Part shown: positions 16,546 to 25,266 of the stretch, in pieces | How the letters are laid out: every line of letters starts with the position of its first letter | Position numbering within the stretch: the stretch's first letter is position 1 | Source of the DNA: Henriciella sp. | GTDB lineage: Bacteria; Pseudomonadota; Alphaproteobacteria; Caulobacterales; Hyphomonadaceae | Direction: 5' to 3' | Assembly: GCA_017642885.1 (NCBI GenBank) | Contig: JAEPOM010000028.1 | Span: 1-36,305 of the forward strand | DNA length: 36,305 bases | Notes under the pieces: generated by a model | Told to the model about the DNA's origin: nothing | The model's database searches: none | What the model saw: only the letters and a program-made list of their open reading frames with translations | Translations under genes and position numbers: made by a program

Positions 16546-19500
16546 CTAACTGGCCTTTTTCTGCTCTTTTTCGCCAAAAACACGATCCGCGATCTCTTTC
16601 GGCACAATCATCAGCGTTTCGCTGAGCGTTTGCGGCCACTCCTTGAGCAGTTCCGAGGCACGTTGCGATCCCGTACGCTCGGTGTGGATCTCAAGCATCA
16701 TCCGGTAAACATCGATATGTTTCTCATCCATATCCGATAGTGGATACCAGTCGATTGCGTCGGGGTTTGCGACATGCACGAACTTGCTCTCCGGGTCCCA
16801 GATATAGGCGACGCCGCCCGTCATCCCGGCTCCGAAATTATCGCCAATGGAACCAAGGATCGCGACGCGGCCTCCGGTCATATATTCGCAGCCATTGGCA
16901 CCGCAGCCTTCCACCACAGCCTCAGCGCCTGAGTTACGGACCGCGAAGCGGACACCGGCTTGGCCAGCGGCATAGAGGTGACCGCTGGTTGCGCCATAAA
17001 GGCAAGTATTGCCGATGATCGTGTTTTCGCCGGCTGAGTAAGATGCGTCGGTTGGTGGCCGGAGCTGGATCGTCGCACCGGACAGGCCTTTGCCGACATA
17101 GTCATTTGCGTCGCCGATCACGTCCAACAGCAAGCCTTGGGTTGAGAAGGCTCCAAGCGACTGTCCGGCGCTTCCTGTCAGGCGGACATGCAGGCGGCCT
17201 TCAGGCAAAGCCCGTTCACCAAACTTGCGGACAATCGAAGAACTGGCACGCGCCCCGATGGATCTCTGAACGTTCTGCACTTCATAGGTGAGTTGCATTT
17301 TCTCGCCGCGTGCAAAGAACGGTTCGCCATCGCGCAAGATTTGTGCATCGAGCGTATCCGGCACCTCTTCACGTCGATCTGGCTGATACTCAATCGCTGT
17401 CGCCGTATCGACCTGGACCAAGAGCGGGTTGAGGTCGAGGTCATCAAGATGCGGTGCGCCGCGCGAGACCTGAGCCAACAAATCAGTCCGGCCAATGGCT
17501 TCATCGAGGGAGTTGAGGCCGAGCGATGCCAGGATCCGGCGCACATCTTCCGCGATAAAGCTCATCAAATTGATGACCTTGTCCGCTGTGCCGGTGAACT
17601 TGGCGCGGAGCGACTCATCTTGAGTACATACACCCACCGGGCAGGTGTTTGAGTGACACTGCCGCACCATGATGCATCCCATCGCAACCAGTGACGCAGT
17701 GCCGATGCCATATTCTTCAGCGCCCAGCATGGCCGCGATGACAATGTCGCGCCCCGTCCGGAGACCGCCATCTGTGCGCAGGGTGACCTTGTCACGAAGG
17801 TTGTTGAGGCTGAGTACTTGGTGCGCCTCTGCCAGTCCCATTTCCCATGGAAGGCCCGCATATTTGATGCTGGTCTGGGGAGAGGCGCCCGTGCCCCCAA
17901 CACCACCCGCGATCAGGATGATGTCTGCCTTGGCTTTCGCAACCCCGGCGGCGACGGTTCCAACACCAGATTGAGCGACGAGTTTCACACAGACCCGGCA
18001 GTCCGGGTTGATCTGCTTCAGGTCATAGATCAGCTGCGCCAGATCTTCGATTGAATAAATATCGTGATGCGGCGGCGGGCTGATCAGCGTCACACCCGGA
18101 GTGGCGTGTCGGTTCTTGGCGATGAATTCTGTCACTTTGAACCCAGGCAACTGTCCGCCTTCGCCAGGCTTGGCGCCTTGAGCGACTTTGATTTCGACTT
18201 CGCGGCAATTGTTCAGATACTCAGCCGTGACACCGAAGCGACCAGAGGCAACTTGCTTTACGGCAGAGTTCATGTTGTCGCCGTTGGGCAGCGGACGATA
18301 GCGCTCACGAACCTCGCCACCTTCGCCTGAAACAGACTTGGCGCCGATGCGATTCATCGCCACGTTGAGCGTACCGTGTGCCTCAGGGCTCAATGCGCCG
18401 AGGGACATACCCGGCGTCACAAATCGTTTGCGGATTTCATTAACCGACTGGACGCGCTCGAGGGGTTCTTCTGGGCCTGCGGGCTTGAAATCCAGCAGGT
18501 CGCGTAATTGAATAGGTTGCTCGCGATTATTCACGGCGCTCGCATACTTTTCGAACAATGCAAACTCGTCGCGATCGCAAGCCGCTTGCAGCATATGGAT
18601 CAGATTGCCATCCAGAGCGTGCGGCTCCGAACGGGCGCGCAGGCGATAGAACCCACCGACCGGAAGAGCGACAATGTCTTCGTCGAAGGCGTTTTCATGG
18701 CGAGACACTGCATTTTCTTCCAGCCCGGCCAGACCGAGCCCGGAAATCCGGCTGGAGAGGCCCGGGAAATAGTCCGCAACCAGAGCACGGGACAGGCCGA
18801 GCGCTTCGAAATTATAGCCGCCGCGATAGGATGAGATGACGGAAATTCCCATCTTTGACATGATCTTCAGAAGACCAGCTTCGATCGCCTTTTTGAAGTT
18901 AAGCACCGCTTCGCCAAGCGTGATGTCACCCAGCAGGCCGCGGGCATGGCGGTCAGCGATCGCATCCTGTGACAGATAGGCATTTACGCAAGTTGCGCCG
19001 ACCCCGATCAATACCGCGAAATAGTGAGTGTCGATACACTCTGCCGAACGAACGGTGAGCGAGCAGAAGGTTCTTAGGCCTTGCGCAACTAAGTGAGAGT
19101 GGACTGCGCCCGTCGCGAGAATCATCGGGATCGCTACATGTGTATCCCCCTGATTTTCGTCGGTCAGCACGATATGCTCCCGGCCAGCGCGCACCGCGTC
19201 TTCTGCTTCCTGGCGAATACGGGCCAGCGCCTCTTTGAGGACCCGGCCGTCGCCGTTCGCGGAGTCGAGATCGAACGTACAATCGATCACTTGCACGCTT
19301 TTCCCCAGCATTTTGGACAAGCGCTTATACATTCCTGTCGACAGAACAGGGCTCTCCAGGACGAACACATCTTGTTGTGTTTTGTCAGTGACCAACACGT
19401 TGCCGAGATTCTTGAACCGGGTTTTCAGGCTCATGACCCTGTCTTCACGCAGAGGATCAACCGGTGGGTTCGTAACCTGGCTGAAATTCTGGCGGAAGAA

Positions 19501-21072
19501 ATGACTGAGCGGCCGGAATTGTTCTGACAGGACCGCAACCGGGCTGTCATCGCCCATCGAGCCAATCGCTTCCTTGCCGTTCTCTGCCATGGGCGCGAGA
19601 ATCAATTCCAGCGTTTCCATCGTGAAGCCGGACACTTTCTGACGGCGCAGCAGCTGTTCGGTCTCGAACATGCGTGGCTCTGGGCCAGGGCCGATCTCGG
19701 GATCGAGATCGCGTACATTTTCAAGCCATTTTTCATACGGGTGTTCAGCTGCGAGCTCGTCGACAATCTCTTCGTGCTCGTAGAATTTTCCGGTTTCGAG
19801 ATCCGCGGCAATCATGCCGCCAGCCTGAACGTGTCCACGGCGGACCACGTCATGCCCAGACAGAGGGCACATGCCAGTTTCCGAGCCTACGACCAGGATG
19901 CCGTCGCCGGTGAGGGCGTAGCGCAGCGGACGCAGGCCATTTCGATCCAGTCCTGCCACGGCCCAGCGACCGTCATAGGCACACACAGCAGCCGGACCAT
20001 CCCATGGCTCCATGACGGAGTTGCAGTAAGCGTAAAGCGCGGCATGCTTTTCGGGCATGATCGAAGCGCGCTTCGACCAGGCTTCAGGAATCAGCAGCGC
20101 TTTTGTCATCGGGGCTGTGCGCCCCGCCTTGCACAGGATCTCAAATACCGCGTCGAGCGCGCCGGAATCCGAGCTACCTTGAGGCGCAACCGGCTTAATG
20201 TCGTCGACATAGTCACCGAATGTCCCAGAGACCATTTTGATCTCGTGGCTCTTCATCCAGTTCAGGTTGCCGCGCAGCGTGTTGATCTCGCCATTGTGCG
20301 CGAGCATGCGAAACGGCTGAGCCAGAGACCATTGCGGGAACGTGTTGGTTGAATAGCGCTGGTGATAAATAGCCACCGCGGACTCAAACCGCTCATCGCG
20401 CAGGTCCAGATAAAAATTGTCGATATCCTCAGCCAGGAACATGCCCTTATAGATCAGCGACTTGTGGCTGAGAGAGCAGATGTAAAAACTGGGAATTCCG
20501 GCTTCACGCGCGCGCCGTTCGATGCGGCGACGACAGATATACAGCGCCCGCTCGAGCGCTTCCGGGTCTCGGCCCTGACCATCGCGGAACATGATTTGTT
20601 CAATTTCAGGGCGCGTATCCTGCGCCTTTTGGCCAATGATCGAGACGTCGACCGGTGGTTGCCGCCAACCATAGATATAGAACCCGAAATGCAGGATCTC
20701 AGTCTCAACAATGGCTCGCGCAGCTTCCTGCTGCCCAAGATCTGTGCGCGGCAGAAAGATCTGGCCGACGCAAATTGGGTCATCGGTTGGGTTGTGACCG
20801 CAACGGCTGACCTGATAGCGGAAGAATTCCTGAGGAACTTCAACCCGGATACCAGCGCCATCACCGGTTTTGCCGTCGGCATCGACAGCGCCGCGGTGCC
20901 AGACATTCTTTAGCGCCTTGATCCCCATCTCGACGATTTCGCGCCTCGGTTTGCCATCAAGCGCCGCAACGAGACCAACACCGCATGCGCTATGTTCGTC
21001 TTCAGGATTATAGGCATGCGCGTCGATCAGACGGTCACGATTGGAAAGGTAAGTGTCGACAAATTTACTCAT
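16546..21072 (-). CDS. gltB: Glutamate synthase (NADPH) large subunit
   Basis: GltB makes glutamate from glutamine and 2-oxoglutarate, using electrons delivered through GltD. The 1508 residues match the usual length. Cys30 (EHSACGVGLVAA) would become the N-terminal nucleophile after removal of a 29-residue propeptide, and it opens the class II glutaminase domain. Then come the central domain, the FMN-binding synthase barrel (GAKPGEGGQLPG, LIAGGVGGTGASP, LRTDGGLRTGRD) and the 3Fe-4S cysteines in GCIMVRQCHSNTCPVGVC. A C-terminal GXGXG beta-helix (NTCLYGATSGHLYAAGQAG, GCGANGCEYMTGG) ends it. The ATG at 21072 has AAGGA 8 bases upstream, inside the end of the GFA gene, and the two genes overlap by 8 bases, so translation is likely coupled. 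Confidence 0.97.
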   Translation of the reverse strand: MSKFVDTYLSNRDRLIDAHAYNPEDEHSACGVGLVAALDGKPRREIVEMGIKALKNVWHRGAVDADGKTGDGAGIRVEVPQEFFRYQVSRCGHNPTDDPICVGQIFLPRTDLGQQEAARAIVETEILHFGFYIYGWRQPPVDVSIIGQKAQDTRPEIEQIMFRDGQGRDPEALERALYICRRRIERRAREAGIPSFYICSLSHKSLIYKGMFLAEDIDNFYLDLRDERFESAVAIYHQRYSTNTFPQWSLAQPFRMLAHNGEINTLRGNLNWMKSHEIKMVSGTFGDYVDDIKPVAPQGSSDSGALDAVFEILCKAGRTAPMTKALLIPEAWSKRASIMPEKHAALYAYCNSVMEPWDGPAAVCAYDGRWAVAGLDRNGLRPLRYALTGDGILVVGSETGMCPLSGHDVVRRGHVQAGGMIAADLETGKFYEHEEIVDELAAEHPYEKWLENVRDLDPEIGPGPEPRMFETEQLLRRQKVSGFTMETLELILAPMAENGKEAIGSMGDDSPVAVLSEQFRPLSHFFRQNFSQVTNPPVDPLREDRVMSLKTRFKNLGNVLVTDKTQQDVFVLESPVLSTGMYKRLSKMLGKSVQVIDCTFDLDSANGDGRVLKEALARIRQEAEDAVRAGREHIVLTDENQGDTHVAIPMILATGAVHSHLVAQGLRTFCSLTVRSAECIDTHYFAVLIGVGATCVNAYLSQDAIADRHARGLLGDITLGEAVLNFKKAIEAGLLKIMSKMGISVISSYRGGYNFEALGLSRALVADYFPGLSSRISGLGLAGLEENAVSRHENAFDEDIVALPVGGFYRLRARSEPHALDGNLIHMLQAACDRDEFALFEKYASAVNNREQPIQLRDLLDFKPAGPEEPLERVQSVNEIRKRFVTPGMSLGALSPEAHGTLNVAMNRIGAKSVSGEGGEVRERYRPLPNGDNMNSAVKQVASGRFGVTAEYLNNCREVEIKVAQGAKPGEGGQLPGFKVTEFIAKNRHATPGVTLISPPPHHDIYSIEDLAQLIYDLKQINPDCRVCVKLVAQSGVGTVAAGVAKAKADIILIAGGVGGTGASPQTSIKYAGLPWEMGLAEAHQVLSLNNLRDKVTLRTDGGLRTGRDIVIAAMLGAEEYGIGTASLVAMGCIMVRQCHSNTCPVGVCTQDESLRAKFTGTADKVINLMSFIAEDVRRILASLGLNSLDEAIGRTDLLAQVSRGAPHLDDLDLNPLLVQVDTATAIEYQPDRREEVPDTLDAQILRDGEPFFARGEKMQLTYEVQNVQRSIGARASSSIVRKFGERALPEGRLHVRLTGSAGQSLGAFSTQGLLLDVIGDANDYVGKGLSGATIQLRPPTDASYSAGENTIIGNTCLYGATSGHLYAAGQAGVRFAVRNSGAEAVVEGCGANGCEYMTGGRVAILGSIGDNFGAGMTGGVAYIWDPESKFVHVANPDAIDWYPLSDMDEKHIDVYRMMLEIHTERTGSQRASELLKEWPQTLSETLMIVPKEIADRVFGEKEQKKAS

Positions 21073-21484
21073 CGTTTTGTCCTTGGATCATCGCGAGGAA
21101 TTCCGGCCCGGTATAACGAGGCTGGTCTCCAGAAAAATTGTAATAGTCAGGCTTCTCATCGACGAAGATTTCCTTGCCGATGCTCAGGCCTTTGGGCATG
21201 TCAAACAGACCCGCGCTGATGGACCAGAAATCATCCTGCTCATTGAGCTTGTAAAAGAGGGAGGCGCCGCATTTGTTGCAGAACCCGCGCTTGGCCCATT
21301 CAGAGCTGGCATACCAGGTCAGCGTATCGTCCGCTTGGAAGGTCACGCTGCCGCGAATATCCGCGCCGACGAACGGTCCGCCATTCCAATTGCGGCACAT
21401 TGTGCAGTGGCAAACATCAATCTCGTGCACGTCTTCGACTGAAAACTGCACGGACCCACAAAGGCATTTTCCTTCAACCGACAT
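21065..21484 (-). CDS. GFA/CENP-V-like zinc protein inside the glutamate synthase operon
   Basis: The 139-residue protein has the GFA-family cysteine pattern: GKCLCGSVQFSV near the N-terminus, VCHCTMCRNWNGGPF, and FCNKCGASLFYK. In this fold the cysteines bind two zinc ions. The name comes from a glutathione-dependent formaldehyde-activating protein, but most members have no proven activity. Start ATG 21484 has GGAG six bases upstream, overlapping the end of gltD, with three bases between gltD and this gene; its end overlaps the gltB start by 8 bases. It is therefore the middle gene of a tight gltD-GFA-gltB transcript. Its role there is unknown. A link to glutamate synthase assembly, or simply a hitchhiking gene, are both possible. 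Confidence 0.9.
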   Translation of the reverse strand: MSVEGKCLCGSVQFSVEDVHEIDVCHCTMCRNWNGGPFVGADIRGSVTFQADDTLTWYASSEWAKRGFCNKCGASLFYKLNEQDDFWSISAGLFDMPKGLSIGKEIFVDEKPDYYNFSGDQPRYTGPEFLAMIQGQNDE

Positions 21485-21487
21485 GAT

Positions 21488-22933
21488 CTACTCCGCCGCC
21501 GCTTTTTGCTGTTTCGCCGCCGCGCGCATGGTTTTGTGCATCTGCTCTGCGGCTTCGCGGCCATCGACGATGGCCCAAACGACCAAAGACGCGCCACGGA
21601 CAATATCGCCAGCCGCGTAGACACCCGGCAGGCTGGTTTGCATCGACTTGAAGTCAACCTGGATGGCGCCCCAGCGGTTCACGCGCAGCGCCGGTTCGTC
21701 AAACAGGACAGGCAAGTCTTCCGGATCAAAACCGAGCGCTTTGATCACCATGTCAGCTTTCATATCGACGGTTTCGTCGGTCTTCTCCGGAGATTGGCGA
21801 CCAGATGCGTCGGGCGCGCCGAGGCGCATGCGGCGAACCTTCACGCCTTTCACCTTGTTGGTTTTGGTGTGGAGAATGGCTTCCGGGCCGGACAGCCACT
21901 CGAAGTTCACGCCTTCTTCTTCCGCATTTGCCACTTCGCGTTGCGAGCCCGGCATGTTGGCGCGGTCGCGGCGGTATAGGCAGGTGACAGATTTCGCGCC
22001 CTGGCGCACCGCCGTGCGGACGCAGTCCATCGCAGTATCGCCGCCGCCAATCACGACGACACGCTTTTCAGCTGCATTGAGCGTTCCGTCCTCGAAGGAC
22101 TCTACAGGGTCGCCAAAGCCGGTCCGGTTCGAGACTGTCAGGTATTCGAGCGCCGGGAACACACCCTCTGCACCGACCCCCGGAACTTTCAGATCGCGGG
22201 CTTTGTAAACGCCCGTGGCGATGAGTACGGTGTCATGCGTGTCGCGGATCTCTGTTAACGTAATGTCTTTGCCGACATCGCAATTAAATTTGAACGTGAT
22301 GTTGCTGTCTTCGAGATGCTTTATCCGGCGCTCGACAATGTCTTTCTCAAGCTTGAAGCCCGGAATGCCGTATACCAGCAAACCGCCGCCGCGATCATAG
22401 CGGTCATAGACGGTGACCTGATAGCCTTTACGGCGCAATTGCTCTGCCGCGGCGAGACCGCCAGGGCCGGCGCCGATAATCCCGGCCGATTGCGTGCGCT
22501 CGCGCGGAGGCTTGATGGGCTTGATCCAACCTTTCGACCACGCTGTGTCGGTAATGTAGCGTTCAATCGATCCGATCGTGACCGTGCCGTGGCCAGACTG
22601 CTCGATGGTGCAGATGCCTTCGCATAGGCGATCCTGCGGACAGATCCGGCCGCAGATTTCCGGCATGTTATTGGTTGCGCTGGACACCGCGTAAGCTTCC
22701 TCGAGGCGGTCTTCAGCTGCGAGCTTCAGCCAATCCGGGATATTGTTGGAGAGTGGGCAGCCCTGCTGGCAGAACGGCACGCCGCACTGAGAACAACGGG
22801 CCGCTTGCGACTTGGCGCTTTTGAGGGCGTAATTGCCGTAAATCTCTTTAAAGTCCCCTTTGCGCGTCTTTGCGGCACGCTTTTTCGGCATGGCGCGGTC
22901 AACTTTGATGAATTGCAGCATTTTTTCTGCCAT
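21488..22933 (-). CDS. gltD: Glutamate synthase small subunit
   Basis: GltD takes electrons from NAD(P)H through FAD and passes them through 4Fe-4S clusters to GltB. The 481 residues carry the N-terminal cluster cysteines (ARCSQCGVPFCQQGCPL and CGRICPQDRLCEGIC). The first dinucleotide site is GAGPGGLAAAEQLRRKGYQVTVYD, followed by GGLLVYGIPGFKL. The second (NADPH) site is VVIGGGDTAMDCVRTA, and the C-terminal FAD segment is GVYAAGDIVRGASLVVWAI. The start is the ATG at 22933 with GGAGG five bases upstream; an in-frame TTG at 22945 is less likely. It is the first gene of the operon, and the AT-rich region 22934-23167 holds its promoter. In contrast to the common gltB-gltD order, gltD comes first here. 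Confidence 0.97.
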   Translation of the reverse strand: MAEKMLQFIKVDRAMPKKRAAKTRKGDFKEIYGNYALKSAKSQAARCSQCGVPFCQQGCPLSNNIPDWLKLAAEDRLEEAYAVSSATNNMPEICGRICPQDRLCEGICTIEQSGHGTVTIGSIERYITDTAWSKGWIKPIKPPRERTQSAGIIGAGPGGLAAAEQLRRKGYQVTVYDRYDRGGGLLVYGIPGFKLEKDIVERRIKHLEDSNITFKFNCDVGKDITLTEIRDTHDTVLIATGVYKARDLKVPGVGAEGVFPALEYLTVSNRTGFGDPVESFEDGTLNAAEKRVVVIGGGDTAMDCVRTAVRQGAKSVTCLYRRDRANMPGSQREVANAEEEGVNFEWLSGPEAILHTKTNKVKGVKVRRMRLGAPDASGRQSPEKTDETVDMKADMVIKALGFDPEDLPVLFDEPALRVNRWGAIQVDFKSMQTSLPGVYAAGDIVRGASLVVWAIVDGREAAEQMHKTMRAAAKQQKAAAE

Positions 22934-23007
22934 TATCGCCTCCAAGGGAAAGAGCCTTGCTTATGCGATGGCCATTAGGGGTCTGCAAGGGTGATTTTGA
23001 CCAGTAA

Positions 23008-23106
23008 ATATCACTATGATATTAGAATAAGGTGTTCCGTCTGCATTTTTCAGGACAAAATTCTGTCAGATCTATAGTAATAATCAAATTGATATATAAT
23101 CAAATC
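23008..23106. promoter_or_regulatory. AT-rich divergent control region between gltD and uppP
   Basis: The gap between gltD (start 22933) and uppP (start 23168) is markedly AT-rich next to its neighbours. It holds a perfect palindrome, ATATCA-CTA-TGATAT (23008-23022), and a direct repeat TAATCAAAT at 23081-23089 and 23098-23106, 17 bases apart. These are plausible operator sites for one or both divergent units. I see no unambiguous -35/-10 pair and cannot name the regulator. An NtrC or Lrp-type factor would be an obvious guess for glutamate synthase, but the sequence does not show its consensus clearly. Confidence 0.4.
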
Positions 23107-23167
23107 TGATGCATCCCACCCCGAATTGTGCGATTGGCAAAGGCAACGCGGCGGTTTGGGATTTGCC

Positions 23168-24019
23168 ATGTCACTTCTTCAGCTTTTCATTATCGCAGTC
23201 CTGCAGGGCTTAACCGAGTGGTTGCCAATCTCGTCGTCCGGACACGTGTTGCTGGCCGCCAATTATTTTACCCTCGAAGGAAGAGATGAGCTGTTGATCA
23301 ATGCGGTGTCCAATCTCGGGACGCTGCTCGCCATGCTAATCTATTTCAGGAAAGACGTACTGGCCGCCATCGCAGGCGGGTTCGAACTTGTCGGCGCGGG
23401 ATTCAGATCCACGCCTCTTTCTCGCGGCGCAAATCTGGCGCTCTGCATCATCGTTGCTACCCCGATCGCAGTGATAGCAGCTGTGTCGTATGAAGTGCTG
23501 CTGCCTGAAACAATTCAGAACCAGCTGCGGAGCGTTTGGACCGTCGCTGCAGCAACGATCGGCTTCGGGTTGCTCTTATGGTGGGCGGATGTCGTCGGCG
23601 GCAAGGATCGAACGGAAGATGACATGACGCTTGGCCACGCCGCCTTGATCGGCGCGACGCAGGCGATCGCTGCGATCATCCCCGGGACCAGCCGGTCAGG
23701 AATCACCATGACGGCGGCGCGCGCCCTCGGATTTGAGCGGACCGAAGCGGCGCGCTTCTCCATGCTTATCGGAGCGCCCATCCTGGCCGCGGCGGGACTG
23801 TATGGCGCGTACGGATTACTCGATGCGGAAACGGCGGGAAGCGTCGTAACGTTGCAGGACGGCTTGATCGTCGCCCTGATCGCATTTGTGTCAGGCATCG
23901 CATCGATTCATGCCTTAATGACAGTGTTGAAACGGATGAGTTTTTTGCCTTTTGTGATCTATCGCCTGATCCTGGGCGTCGGCCTGCTGATTGCAGCGCC
24001 GATTATGGGTCTGATCTAA
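23168..24019 (+). CDS. uppP: Undecaprenyl-diphosphate phosphatase (BacA/UppP)
   Basis: This integral membrane enzyme recycles undecaprenyl diphosphate to the monophosphate carrier used for peptidoglycan and other envelope glycans. The 283 residues have the two BacA motifs: VLQGLTEWLPISSSGHVLL near the N-terminus (catalytic Glu and the SSxGH histidine) and GATQAIAAIIPGTSRSG, followed by ARALGFERTEAARFS, which includes the phosphate-binding PGTSRSG arginine. About seven to eight hydrophobic segments are present. The ATG at 23168 (MSLLQLF) fits the family start; the frame extends 14 codons upstream without a better ribosome site. The gene is transcribed away from gltD. High expression or mutation of bacA genes affects bacitracin resistance in other bacteria. 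Confidence 0.95.
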   Translation: MSLLQLFIIAVLQGLTEWLPISSSGHVLLAANYFTLEGRDELLINAVSNLGTLLAMLIYFRKDVLAAIAGGFELVGAGFRSTPLSRGANLALCIIVATPIAVIAAVSYEVLLPETIQNQLRSVWTVAAATIGFGLLLWWADVVGGKDRTEDDMTLGHAALIGATQAIAAIIPGTSRSGITMTAARALGFERTEAARFSMLIGAPILAAAGLYGAYGLLDAETAGSVVTLQDGLIVALIAFVSGIASIHALMTVLKRMSFLPFVIYRLILGVGLLIAAPIMGLI

Positions 24020-24137
24020 AAGCGAAAAATATGTCCTGACACTTTTTTAGTGGTGTCTTGGCGCAATCATCCTTTTATTATGTAGGATTTCCCAAAGAGT
24101 GCGGGCCACTGGTCCTGCCAATCTGATTAGGTGAGCA

Positions 24138-24878
24138 ATGAAACGCCGCAAAGAGAAGAAAAGCGAAAGCCTGGATATCCGTCTGCCATTTGAGCAGAAA
24201 CGTGAATTCATGGACGCCACGCGAAAGCGCGGCGAAACCGCTTCGAATGCTCTACGCGGATTTATCGCCAACTATATCGAAGAGGCGCGACTGGCCGAAC
24301 AACCTAACCCGGTTCAGGAGATTACAATGACCCTCGCTCGACATAGATTTAAAACCATTGCCACCGCAGCCGGCGCCGCGCTCGGCGTCTTTTCAGTTAC
24401 CGCGCTCCCCTCCGCAGCGGATTCCACCGCCTTCGAAGCTCTGGACAAAAACAATGACGGCATGATCACGGAAGGCGAGATTCTTCCCGGAGAAGATGCC
24501 GATATTATCGCCAAGCTGGATACAGACGGATCTGGCGGCGTCAGCCGCGAAGAACTGGAAGCCGCCGGCAATCGCATTGTGATCAAGAAGACCAGTTCAG
24601 ATGGCGAAGATGACGGTCAGACCGTCACCAAGAAAACGGTCAAGATCCTCGAATTCAGCGACAGCAAAGATGGTGAAATTCGCGGCGAGGTCAGCACCAA
24701 TGTCGAGAAGCGGGTCGTCGTGAAGCGCATTGATGGCGGCGAAGAGCTGTCCGAAGCCGAACTATCCGCTCTGCTCGAGCAAGCTCTTAGCGAGGCCGGT
24801 GTTGAAGATCACGGCGATGTCGAGATCGACGTGATCGTCGAGCAAATTATCGATAAAACTGAGGACGCAGCGGAATAG
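24138..24878 (+). CDS. RHH DNA-binding domain + membrane/signal segment + EF-hand protein
   Basis: The 246-residue reading frame joins three parts. Residues 10-50 (SLDIRLPFEQKREFMDATRK then GETASNALRGFIANYI) fit a ribbon-helix-helix DNA-binding fold: one strand, then two helices with the usual polar turn. Residues about 72-95 (TIATAAGAALGVFSVTALPSAA) form a hydrophobic segment, either a membrane anchor or a signal peptide. Two canonical EF-hand loops follow, DKNNDGMITEGE (103-114) and DTDGSGGVSREE (128-139), and then an acidic tail (150-246) with no known fold. Two starts look usable: ATG 24138 with AGGTGAG just upstream, and ATG 24327 (residue 64) with AGGAG exactly six bases upstream, which would give a plain exported EF-hand protein. 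A terminator follows. Function is not known; a calcium-linked, membrane-tethered regulator is inference. Confidence 0.7.
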   Translation: MKRRKEKKSESLDIRLPFEQKREFMDATRKRGETASNALRGFIANYIEEARLAEQPNPVQEITMTLARHRFKTIATAAGAALGVFSVTALPSAADSTAFEALDKNNDGMITEGEILPGEDADIIAKLDTDGSGGVSREELEAAGNRIVIKKTSSDGEDDGQTVTKKTVKILEFSDSKDGEIRGEVSTNVEKRVVVKRIDGGEELSEAELSALLEQALSEAGVEDHGDVEIDVIVEQIIDKTEDAAE

Positions 24879-24901
24879 TCTTCCCCACACTCTGATTTCG
24901 C

Positions 24902-24938
24902 AAAGAGCATGGCCGCATCCCGCGCCATGCTCTTTTTT
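24902..24938 (+). terminator. Rho-independent terminator after the EF-hand gene
   Basis: AAAGAGCATGGC (24902-24913) pairs perfectly over 12 bases with GCCATGCTCTTT (24924-24935), followed by more T residues. It lies between this gene and the convergent DUF1244 gene and could partly serve both. Confidence 0.93.
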
Positions 24939-24955
24939 TGCATTCGGGGTTCGTT

Positions 24956-25264
24956 TTAGGCTTTGCCAGGGCGCCGGGCTTGGAACGCGGCCATCTGCTC
25001 TGGTGTCGCTTCGGTCTGATGCTTCGCCTTCCACTCGGCATAGGGCATGCCGTACACACGCTCGCGCGCTTCATCCTTGGACATTTCGACACCGTATGCT
25101 TCGGCCGCTTCGCGATACCAGTCACCGAGGCAATTCCGGCAGAAGTCTGCCAGGATCATCAAGTCGATGTTCTGAACGTCCTTTCGATCACCGAGGTGCG
25201 AGAGGAGGCGGCGGAAAGCCGCGGCGTCGAGCCTGTCCCGCTGTTCTTGAGTGAGGTCTGTCAT
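24956..25264 (-). CDS. DUF1244 family protein
   Basis: The 102-residue protein matches the DUF1244 family of proteobacteria. The core reads AAAFRRLLSHLGDRKDVQNIDLM, then FCRNCLGDWYREAAE with the conserved Cys-x-x-Cys, and ends VYGMPYAEWKAKHQ, the family's usual tail. It has no signal peptide and should be cytoplasmic. The function of the family is not established. The gene starts two bases after the stop of the PCu(A)C lipoprotein gene, so the two are likely co-transcribed. A link to metal handling through the paired cysteine motif is only a suggestion from the neighbour. Confidence 0.88.
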   Translation of the reverse strand: MTDLTQEQRDRLDAAAFRRLLSHLGDRKDVQNIDLMILADFCRNCLGDWYREAAEAYGVEMSKDEARERVYGMPYAEWKAKHQTEATPEQMAAFQARRPGKA

Positions 25265-25266
25265 GC

